Assembly (NCBI RefSeq): GCF_000003815.2
Contig: NC_049985.1
Span: forward strand, 24,452,187 to 24,516,186
DNA: 64,000 nt
Direction of reading: 5' to 3'
Source: Branchiostoma floridae
Lineage: Eukaryota > Chordata > Leptocardii > Amphioxiformes > Branchiostomatidae
Positions 48,961-59,345 of the stretch are shown piece after piece. Position 1 is the stretch's first letter; each line of letters opens with the position of its first letter. The notes beneath the pieces are model-generated. The model saw only the letters and a program-made list of their open reading frames with translations. It searched no databases and was not told the origin of the DNA. Position numbers and translations under genes: made by a program.

Positions 48961-49845
48961 GAGGGGTCGAGACGCGAGAGAAGCTCATCTGTCGTACCAC
49001 TTCAGAACCACGACGACGACGAACCCTATTTAGACGGGGGTGCGGGTGGAGGTGGTGCTTTTGAGCCCTGAGCCAACTTTCATCTCGCACAACGCTAGAG
49101 CCGTCAAATTTGGTGAGTTTTCCTCAAATTTAGTAGGGAACAATTCCATTTTTCGTGTTGCTATGGTAACCGGATAATCTTCCTTACAGAGGGAAGTTAC
49201 CACTAGCAACCGACCACCGTGCATGAACGCACTATTTTACCTACGATTCACTACTTGCCTTGAACGGAGGCTCTTCTCTGGTTGCTAATGTGATCTGAAC
49301 TTCTGAAAGCTCCAGTTTTCAACATCGAAAACATCAGGGAAAACTAAAACCATCAGATCACGGTCAAAATTTAGTAATCTTTGTAATCAGTAGAAACAAA
49401 CTGCCATAGTGGAGCCTGAGCAATAAAATCGTACAACGATGGAGAAATTTTGAAAATGTTCAAAATCCAGCTTAGCGCTATTTTTCGCCGATGGCGAATT
49501 GTACCTAAGATGTACATCGTACGATGCGCGACGTTTGTGACCACAGCTTTATATTTCTATTTCATTTTATACTTCAACTATTATGCCCGATTTTCTCATA
49601 AGCATGACGTACGGCGTTATTGTCGCGCATGAAATACTAGTCGTGGTTAATCATACAATATATGTGACCGGAGCTTTAAGTCAAAACTCCTTTGGGCATT
49701 AGCATTTCACATATGCATTTGCTGCACGGTACCAAGTTCAAGAAAATCGTGATGTTTTACTTTATGGTATTGAAAATACTACCCATTATGTTTCTGAAAT
49801 AAAAGAACACTTAATGCAGCTCGTGTCATTACTAAACAGCTGTTA

Positions 49846-52800
49846 TCAACCTACAGCTTTCCTCTTCAGCTTGTAACGATGCCCCTCTTGTACAGTCACC
49901 AGAATGTTATTGCCAATGTGGGCCAAACACTCCCCGACGTCATCAACGTCAACCCTGACTCGATTGTGCCCCTCGTCTAATGCATATTCGATCTTTAGAT
50001 TGGTGAGACGGTCAAACTCTACCTCAGTACCGTTGTCCACGTAAACCCACTTAACGATTCTGGCGATGAGCTGGGCGTGTTCCTGCTGCTTCCCCTCGTT
50101 CATCACGCGGGCCAGGATCTGGTGGATTTCGGACTGTAGAACCAGGATGTCCTCAGCAAGCCCCTGAGTAAAATGAAATGTCTACAAAGTCATACTACGC
50201 TACGATGCACAATATTCTCGTTACAAACTTTACGATAACGCTGTACTACGCTCGAAAAGGACATCAAAGTTTAAATTGGTCGAATTATCTAACGGTAGCC
50301 TCCATGTGACATTACATTTGTTTCTTCGTCAGCTTGAGGTAACTAGCTGGAGTGTATCTAATCACCGCTCAAAAAAAGATCGAATTTGATACCTGAAGGC
50401 GGATCTTCTTCCCGTCATTGCAGATCTCCATGTAGACGTCACGTTCTAACGCCTTCTGCTGAATGGTCGCGACATCGTCATCTGTCAGCCGTGCTTGTCG
50501 GTGATGTCGTGAGTTTTGCTCTCTCTGTTGGCGGTCTCGCGGATCTTGTTGGTCGCAAACTCTACGTCCTCCTTACAGCCCGCGTAGATGTCGAGCAAAA
50601 CCTCTGGCTTCTGTGGTTTAGGTGGGGGTGGTTTGGTCGGTTCCTGGCGTATTGTCTTTACCAGATTCTTCACTCCTGAAAATAATTATTTCGTTTTTCT
50701 ATTACATTGGGAAGACAGTCAGTTATCATTAATTAAATGATATTTGCTTTGAAGTGTTTAGCCCCATCGAAATGTCTGTTTAGGTATTTTTTATGCTGTT
50801 TATCATACCAACTCTAACCAACCACACAGCTAACTACATTTATACAATTACCAAGAAGCGAGAGGAAGTCGAATGTCCTAGAATAGGTTAGAAGTATATA
50901 TACATATACAGATGTGTATGATTGTTCTCCATTGTTTACATGTTTAAGATTGTTTCCATGTGACCTGTACTTAGCCCAGTAGGGCAAAAACGTGCAATAA
51001 AGGTCTTCATTCATTCATTAATAAATATTACGCAACGCAAGAAATGCCGAGACAGTGTGGGGTCAAGCGATGTTAATATCACATAGCGCTGTGTAGAGGA
51101 GGAGGTCGGTCTAAAAGACAACAACTTGCTAGCCGCCATGCTAGATAGAGATGCATGGTCAGACATCGTTAATGGCACCTCATATGAGGATGAACTGAAG
51201 TGAACTGACTGAGCGCTGTGTAGGTGGTGTTGTAGTGCGTGTGTTGGCTCCATTTTCATGGAGGTAAAAAATGGTCAAGATCTGACAGTACCTTCAGTAA
51301 CTGGAGCAGTGCAAGATGATGTTGGATCCATTAAGGATCCAGTCCCTGCAACAATATCCGTATGCTTACCAAGCTCGGACAAAAAAGCCTAAAAATATAA
51401 ACATCACAATCGTTTATTAACGTAGCCAACAGAATAAAAGAAGTCAACAGCAGCGTGCTAAAACGGCCAATGTAATTTAGATTATTTTGATTGATTAATT
51501 GACTGAATGGCATTACAATTAATGTGCCTACCTCAAAATTTAGCTGATCGTAGACCACAAACTTGGCCTTTTCCAGATCACCTGCCGGGTTGTTCCTGCT
51601 GTGTGACAGTGTTTCCTCAAACATCAGGCGGGCGACGACGTCCTTAGGATAACCCAGACCTCCCGTACCGACGGCGGGGAAGGCGATGGTGCGTTCGCTG
51701 TCTTTGTCCGCATGTTTCAGACATGTTGACATTATTTTGCGTAAAGCCTAAGGAATCGTGAAACAGTTACAAACGAATGCAATCGTTATTGCTGTGGCAC
51801 ATGGATTAATCATATATACAGAGTTACAATAAAACTAAAAAGGCCGAAATTTGCTTGAGAGCAAATACAGAATATTTCAGCCATCTCCCTCCCCATGCAA
51901 CAATAGAATATTCCAAAATCACCCATGTGCAAAAATTGGAACACTTTTGTTTAAAAGTCACCTCTACTAATGACACTTTTGCCCCAAAAGAATTTTACAA
52001 TCTTCCAGAGCACCCCATGTGAATGTGCATAATAGACCAGTCCAGAAATACTCCCAATGAAAACATGGCCTTTTGATTAAACAACCCAGTCCAAAGTTGA
52101 ACTAAGCAAAAATGCATGGAAAATAGACCAGTCTAAAAACACTTCCGCTAAAAATGGAATTTTAAATCATCACCAAATCAAAACTGAATTTATGAAAATA
52201 TCCCCCTCCGTCCAAGAGTGGACTCTTCCTGTGATACCCCTATGTAAGATGGACCAGTGCAAAAAAACATCCGCTAAAATAGGACTTTGACATAATCATA
52301 GAAGTCCAAAAATTATTTTTAAATGACTACCTCCCTGCAAGAATAAACTCTTCCAGCATATCCCATGTAAAATTGCAAAGTAGATCAGTGCAAAAATGAT
52401 CCGACTGAAAGACTTTACAAAATCACTAGTCCAAAGATAAATTTAAAAAGGATTAACCCCTCCGTGCAGGAATGGACTCTTCCAGATAACAACAGGCTCG
52501 CTGATTGGCTGCCGAATCCTCAGGCAAAGCGAATGGTTGCCAAATAAGTTTTTAATTAAGTTATATAGACATGTAGAAGTGCAGTCTGCAGATGGGGGTC
52601 AACGACCTTGAGGTCATTTACCTCCCTGGCTATTGGAAAAAGACAAAAAAATCCCCTAATATATCATTCTGGTTTATGCCAAAAATTATACATGGGTCAT
52701 TTGAATAAATATCTAGAGCACCCATTCACCAAATGCCAGGTTATTTGGTTGTAAAACGAGGGTACAGGAGCCAAAATTGTACCCTTTGCCAAAACTGAAT

Positions 52801-53282
52801 TTGAATTTATGGGGTCATATGATCAAAGCACATCTGTACCAAATTTCAGGTCATTTGGCTGTAATACCAGGGTGAGCCAAAATATACATAAAAATTGACA
52901 AAAACCTCAATAAAATTATTTTAAAGGCAGATGTGAAAAAAATGGAGAAAAAATGCCTAAGGGTATTGGTCCACTCTACCCTTGTGCCAAATTTCAGGTC
53001 ATTCAGTCGAGGAACGCCGGAGATAGCGTGTTTTGAAGATTTGACAGGAGAAGAAGAAGAAACATTACGAATACAATATATTTCACCATACCAATGGTAT
53101 GGCTGTAAAGGAAAGGAAGTGAAATGACTTACGTCCTGAGACTTTACACTGTCCTGTGAGTTCCAGAAAGGGCACACGGCGTGGTACACAAGCTTGCATC
53201 CCAGAGTTCCCCCCGATGTTTTCACAACTTCTCCATAAGCTGGAACCCGTCCGAGATCTCTTTTAATCTTGTCGCATTCCAC
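49846..53282 (-). CDS. PARP14-like macro domain and WWE protein, 5' end missing, one frame break
   Basis: Exons 53282-53133, 51747-51532, 51388-51370, 51345-51292, 50675-50393 and 50163-49846 have GT-AG ends and matching phases. The first two give the second half of a macro domain (GEVVKTSGGTLGCKLVYHAV; IAFPAVGTGGLGYPKDVVAR), the ADP-ribose binding fold. The next carry a Pro-rich linker (TKPPPPKP) and a KH-like segment (DDDVATIQQKALERDVYMEI). The last encodes a WWE-type domain (IVKWVYVDNGTEVEFDRLTN). This order matches PARP14/15-type mono-ADP-ribosyltransferases, linked to antiviral responses in vertebrates. No catalytic domain follows before TGA at 49848; either it is lost, or the final exon is spliced at AGCT|GTAGGT to something not seen. 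In exon 50675-50393 the frame changes near AACAGAGAGAGC (about 50518); the exon is one base short for its phase. The upstream half of the macro domain was not located. Confidence 0.78.
51838..53105. repeat. Long dispersed repeat, copy 2, filling a macro-domain intron
   Basis: Collinear with 45828-47290 with scattered substitutions and deletions. It occupies nearly the whole intron between the two macro-domain exons (53132-51748), ending 28 bases from the exon donor. Confidence 0.8.
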
Positions 53283-53333
53283 CTAGGAAAGACCAAATGC
53301 CCTTTGCAGTTTGCTTGTACAAGAAAGAAACAT

Positions 53334-54201
53334 AATATATTCCCACTCACGTTGCCTCAGTGGAGAGTTAAGGACTGGGGTGAGAAGACCGAGGCATCGT
53401 GGAATCCGAGATTCCATGCTTACCCGTACAATACTTAGGGGGGCTTCTAAAAATTTGACTGCACTTCTTTCCCGTGCTCCCCCCATCTACTAATATCCTC
53501 TTCAGCAGAAAAGGTGAAGAATTGCTCCGAAACTTGATATCATGTGTTGCGCTCTGTTGTTCAGATATAACACAGAAAAGACACCTACACTTGAACAGAA
53601 CTTTATTGCCCGACAATTGTACATGATATGGCAACTATTATTACACAAAGTACCAAATGACTGACACTCGGTTTTATTCCGACTGCTGTACCACATGAGA
53701 AACAGCCATACACTCTTTGTGTCTGGCGGTAGGCTGTTCCAGACATTGGGCCCACGGTAGGCTATTGATCTTCTGAAGGTCTCTCGCTTAGGCTTTGGGA
53801 CAACCAGTTGACTACTTGCTTTGGTTGTTCGTGTACTCTGGTCCCTGCAGTACACAAACATCTAGCGCATGTAGGGTGGTAGTTGCATATAACTTCGGAG
53901 CTTTGGATAATCCACAAAGATCGGAGATATCCCTCTGGTGAAAAACGGCTACACTAGAAACCTACATTGCCTCTGACCGTGGACTGTAGCTAGACTAGTC
54001 TACTCTTGCTAGGCTGTGTCCCTCCCGTCCGGCTCATGATTCACTTGTGAATAGAGGGGGAGTTATATCACATGTCATAAACTCACGCGAGTGGAGATCT
54101 CGCGAGAGTTCATTCCATTGTGATATCATTGGGAATCATAATATATTCCCACTCACGTTGCCTCAGTGGAGAGTTAAGGACTGGGGTGAGAAGACCTCGG
54201 C
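53334..54201. repeat. 64-bp direct repeat pair flanking a LINE scrap
   Basis: 'ATAATATATTCCCACTCACG...GGGGTGAGAAGACC' occurs at about 53334-53397 and 54137-54200 with no visible difference over about 60 bases. Confidence 0.8.
53500..53930 (-). pseudogene. LINE reverse-transcriptase C-terminal fragment
   Basis: In the minus direction: LRSYMQLPPYMR, an in-frame stop, then TRTTKASSQLVVPKPKRE, FRRSIAYRGPNVWNSLPP. The STR...LVVP-RxSxxYRGxxxWNSLP pattern is the extreme C-terminus of many non-LTR RTs. It is truncated and interrupted. Confidence 0.7.
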
Positions 54202-54209
54202 ACCCGCTT

Positions 54210-55369
54210 CTCCCGAGTGCCATTATTCCCCTAATTTAAGTTCCTACATTTCCCTTCATTTAATCCTCTCCCAATCCTTATTCTTCTCCATTCCCTTTTC
54301 CCAATCCTTATTGTCTTCATTCCCCCAATCCCTTATATTTACTCCCTCACCTCTGTGCCTTTCCGTACAAAACCCTCTACGTATGCATTAAGCCACCTTG
54401 ACAACACAGCAGCATCCCCTATGGTCTGCTGCGCATGCTTGTTGTTATCAACAGGGTGGGTGTAAGACTATCACAGTCACAGTCATCAGTCTTTAGGTGT
54501 TCCTCAGGAATGCAGATTGATCCCTGGTTCTCAGCTAAGTTCATTGGGCGCCTAAGGTCCGGCTCGAGTGGGACCTGTCCAATCCGAACTCAGGGGAATG
54601 GTCGACGACCAGTCCGATTAGATAGAGAGCCCTTAGAGATTACCTGAGACCAACCTCTCCCAGGTTTACAGTAGTTCAACTCATCCTGCGTCGTGTTGGA
54701 AATCAAACATTGATTTCTCTGCGTATACAAGAACAATATTCCAGCTGCAGAGAAAGCTATCACCACAATGCTTGCTCAGTATCTAACCTGTAACTGTCGA
54801 CCTTTACGCACAGTTCTATGTATTTCAGTCTGGACAGGCCCCACTCGCTTCCCGGACCACCAGGCCGAAGCCAGTATGGGTGGCAACAGCTTAAGGGAGC
54901 TGAACACGGTCCACGAGTGAGAACTAGGCCAGCTAAAGGTAGCCAATAAACAGGAACACAGAAAATCCAATGGTAGGAAGGAATGTGACACGAGAAACTC
55001 GTCATGATCTTTGTCTTTATTCCAAACTTGCATAACAAGAAACGCAAACACCGGTTCAGTCAACGGTAAAATCACCATCCAACATTACCGTGCAGACGCT
55101 GCGGACCTTATCGAAAATTGCATGTCGTCCAAGGTCACAATCTAATTGTGACAATCGAAGTTCCATTGTTCCCATTGTGTCCTCCATTCCTTTGACCTTT
55201 ACTTCTGACCTGTCCAACAAGGTAGGTCTTCACTGTACTACCGTACGGTCTTGTTACCTACCATGGATTTGTTCACCAACCATGCAACAAACCAAACAAA
55301 ATCTGAGGTTGTCCAACAACCTGTCGTCATATCAAATGAAACACCGACTCAAATCAAACAAAGTTACGA
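54210..55369. other. Intergenic DNA, nothing firmly recognised
   Basis: A CT-rich stretch (54225-54380) and overlapping short ORFs without domains. No gene is supported. Confidence 0.35.
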
Positions 55370-56855
55370 TTACCGTCCACCGGCGCCCGTTGTCTTACAG
55401 CGAAAATCCACTATACCGTCTGACGCACCCCGCTGTCCAACAACGAATTCTCTACACGATTGTCCAACAATCTCACCACACCGTCCACCGGTGCCGTTGT
55501 TCAACAGCGAGTACAATATACAGTCATATACTGCACCACCCCCTCCAACGGTGCTGCTGTCCAACCGCAAATATCAGATACAACAAAGTACTGTACCACA
55601 CCGTCCAACGGTGCCGCTGTCCGACAGCGAATATAACATACAACCATGTACTTGTACTACACCGTCCAACGGTGCCGCTGTCCAACGGCGAATACAACAT
55701 ACAACCATGTATGTACTGTGCCACACCGTCCGGCGGTGCCGCTGTCCAACAGCGAATACAACATACAACCATGTACTGTACTACACCGTCCGACGGAGTC
55801 CGCTGTCCAACAGCGAATACAACATACAACCATGTATGTACTGTACCACACCGTCCTACAGTGCTGCTGTCCGACAGCGAATACAATATACAACCATGTA
55901 CTGTACCCCACCGTCCAACGGTGCCGCTGTCCAACAGGAAATACAACATACAATCATATACTGTACCACACCGTCCGGCGGCCACGCTGTCCAACAGCAA
56001 ATGCAATATACAACAAAGTACTGTACCACACCGTTTAACGGTGCCCGCTGTCTGACAGCAAATACAATATGCAACAATTACTGTACCACACCGTCCGACC
56101 GTGGCACTGTCCAACAGCAAATACAACATACACGATGTATGTACTGTACCACACCGTCCAACGGTGCCCGCTGTCCGACAGCAAATACAATATGCAACAA
56201 TTTACTGTACCACACCGTCCGACGGTGCCGCTGTCCAACAGCAAATACAACATACACGATGTATGTACTGTACCACACCGTCCAACGGTGCCCGCTGTCC
56301 GACAGCAAATACAATATGCAACAATTTACTGTACCAAACCGTCCGACGGTGCCGCTGTCCAACAGCAAATACAACATACACGATGTATGTACCGTACCAC
56401 ACCGTCCAACGGTGCCCGCTGTCCGACAGCAAATACAATATGCAACAATTCACTGTACCAAACCGTCCGACGGTGCCGCTGTCCAACAGCAAATACAACA
56501 TACACGATGTATGTACTGTACCACACCGTCCAACGGTGCCCGCTGTCCGACAGCAAATACAATATGCAACAATTACTGTACCAAACCGTCCGACGGTGCC
56601 GCTGTCCAACAGCAAATACAATATACACAAATTACTGTACCACACCGTCCGACGGTGCCGCTGTCCGACAGCCAATACAATATACAACAATTGCTGTACC
56701 AAACCGTTCGACGGTGCCGCTGTCCGACAGCAAATACAATAAACACAAATTACTGTACCACACCGTCCGACGGTGCTGCTGTCCGACAGCGAATACAATA
56801 TACAACAATTACTTTATTACGTCATCCGACGGTGCCGTTGTCCGACAGCGAATTC
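55370..56855. repeat. Tandem array of 60-66 bp units (about 23 copies)
   Basis: The unit runs CACCGTCCAACGGTGCCGCTG, TCCAACAGCAAATACAATAT, then ACAACAA-TACTGTAC. Unit length varies (60, 61, 64, 65), so reading frames drift. Long ORFs on both strands result from a stop-poor unit and are not taken as genes. Confidence 0.9.
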
Positions 56856-56939
56856 TAACCAATTAAAACATTAAATCGATCGACGATCCTCAGTCATACA
56901 GAGTCAAAACCTAAAGTTTCCCCACAAAAGTTACGTCCT

Positions 56940-57545
56940 CGGTACTAAGAAATCAGACCACTGCGCCCCGCTGATCAGCCTGACAGGAGCTGGGGAGGAG
57001 AGAATACCGGATTAGTGCAAAACTGCGACCCATTCCGAAACTACGTCTCGCTGATCAGCCTGACAGGAGCTGGGGAGGAGAGAATACCGGGTTAGTGCAA
57101 AACTGCGACCCACTCCGAAACTACGTCTCGCTGATCAGCCTGACAGGAGCTGGGGAGGAAAGAACGCCGGGTTAGTGCCGAACTGCGCCCCGCCAGTCCG
57201 CCTGACAGGAGCTGGGGAGGAGAGAACGCCGGGTTAGTGCCGAACTGCGCCCCGCCGATCAGCCTGACAGGAGCTGGGGAGGAGAGAACGCCGGGTTAGT
57301 GCCGAACTGCTCCCCGCCAGTCAGCCTGACAGGAGCTGGGGAGGAGAGAATACCGGTTTAGTGCAAAACTGCTCCCCGCCAGTCAGCCTGACAGGAGCTG
57401 GGGAGGAGAGAACGCCGGGTTAGTGCCGAACTGCTCCCCGCCAGTCAGCCTGACAGGAGCTGTGGTGGAGAGAACGCCGGTTTAGTGCAGACCTGCGACC
57501 CGCCCCGAACTGCGCCCCGCCGATCAGCATGACAGGAGCTGGTAA
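56940..57545. repeat. Tandem array of 62-bp and 80-bp units (about 10 copies)
   Basis: The core CCTGACAGGAGCTGGGGAGG recurs at 80-bp spacing in the first three units, at 62 bp in the next six, and again near 80 bp at the end. The longer form contains an extra 18 bp (CCGAAACTACGTCTCGCT type). Confidence 0.9.
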
Positions 57546-57549
57546 ACTG

Positions 57550-58700
57550 GAAGAAGGGCACATCACATGTTACGTCACCGCGGCAAAAATTACTGAGAAA
57601 ACAGAAACATCTCGAGTTCACGAGGGTTAAAAGATCTCTTACTAGCGTACAGGCTGTCCGACAACCTGAAGTGCAAAAACAAACACTTTCAGAAAGGATA
57701 TCACAGTCAACTTGGAATCACCGCTGCAAATTGTTGACTACTGCCCGAGTATTGAAGTCTTTGAGCCTGGTCCAACCACTTCCCGGGCTGTTGACTGCTC
57801 CACAGATTGCAGAAATGCTGGCCTAGCACAGAAAACCATGGCAAAATTGTACGGTAAAACAGACAAACAACACTGCCAAAACGAGAGCAGCCCAATCAGG
57901 CAACTCGAAACATGGCGCTTCGGCACACACAGAAAAACACTGACCACCACTTTGACGACTGCCCAAAGTTTCCAAAAAATGGCTTAACTCACCCACAGCG
58001 GTGTCAGTAATAAGTTTAACCACTACTGTCGTCAGGGGAGGAATGTCAGGTGCTCCTCCAGGCCCTCGGTGATCAGTTCAGTGTTGTTCTGCTCCATTAG
58101 GCTCCTTGCGCGAGAAAACAAGGATTACGGCAGTCCTGGTGGTGATACAGCCTTGTCTGAATACCTAACTCATGCGAAAAAAAAAACAAGAAAATCAAAA
58201 TGCATCCGAAGCCAAGTTAACCACGCTAAGTTGAATCAATCTCACCTGCGCACCCGAACACGTGCGCTCCACATACAGATGCAAATTCCACTCATAAATG
58301 ACACGAGTATCAGAAGGAACATTTGAAAACTCGAATATGCTCTAAAACACAAGCTGCACGCCTTAGGAAAGGTGAGCAAACAAATTCACAGAATAATAAA
58401 ACGAAATTCAGACAGCAAAATGTCTCTGCACTGAGAACACTGTCCCGCCAAAGCGCGGGAAACAGACCGCCAAACAAAAATTCCAGAACACGCCATAAGG
58501 CGGCAAGGCAATACTGCGTACCTTCTAGGTTAGTGACACTAACGCCAAAGGAAACTACTCAGTCCTTTGCTGCCGGCAAGATACGTTCCCAGAAGTAAAA
58601 GATGTCACCGGCTTGCACATGGCTGGTACCGCGCTACAGGAGCTCTGCTAGACAACGTCCTGTTCGTGTGGCTCATGATTCAGGCAGATGTTTCATGTAA
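57550..58700. other. Unassigned DNA between tandem arrays
   Basis: Minus-strand frames near 58110-57985 (VVVKLITDTAV with a following GTGAGT) could be a diverged exon start of a macro domain belonging to the PARP14-like gene, but the frame before it is broken. Not firm enough to annotate as coding. Confidence 0.3.
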
Positions 58701-59345
58701 GACATCACGAAATCGCCGGCAAGCGCAGCCAAGCTTGCGGGGGTCTGTCGGGGTCGATGCCCGATCGCGCCGTCCATGTGTACGCTACATCATCACGATG
58801 TACGCGTCGATAACGTCATGATATTGTCGGCAAGCGCAGCCAGGGATACGGGGGCCTGTCGGGGCCCATGCCCGATCGCACCGTCCATGTGTACGCTACA
58901 TCATCACGATGTACGCGTCGATAACGTCATGATATTGTCGGCAAGCGCAGCCAGGGATACGGGGGCCTGTCGGGGCCCGTGCCCGATCGCGCCGTCCATG
59001 TGTACGCTGCATCATCACGATGTACGTGTCGATAACGTCACGAAATTGTTGGGAAGCGCAGCCAGGGATACGGGGGCCTGTCGGGGCCCGTGCCCGATCG
59101 CGCCGTCCATGTGTACGCTACATCATCACGATGTACGCGTCGATAACGTCATGATATTGTCGGCAAGCGCAGCCAGGGATACGGGGGCCTGTCGGGGCCC
59201 GTGCCCGATCGCGCCGTCCATGTGTACGCTGCATCATCACGAAATGCGCGTCGATAACGTCACGAAATTGTCGGCAAGCGCAGCCAGGGATGCGGGGCCC
59301 ATCAAGGTGCATGCCCGATCGCGCAGTACATGTGAAAGGCGCATC
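58700..59345. repeat. Tandem array of 111-bp units (six copies)
   Basis: GGCAAGCG recurs at 58718, 58829, 58940, 59051, 59162 and 59273, exactly 111 bp apart. 111 is a multiple of three, so one frame stays open (58776-59429) with a 37-residue repeat. Confidence 0.92.

Noticed and set aside
54760-55078. Two overlapping hydrophobic minus-strand ORFs
   Set aside because: No family motif, no splice sites in phase, and neighbouring DNA is non-coding.
55090-56866. Long ORFs (up to 535 codons) on both strands
   Set aside because: They lie in a tandem array with unit lengths not divisible by three and with frames open on both strands; the stop-poor unit explains them.
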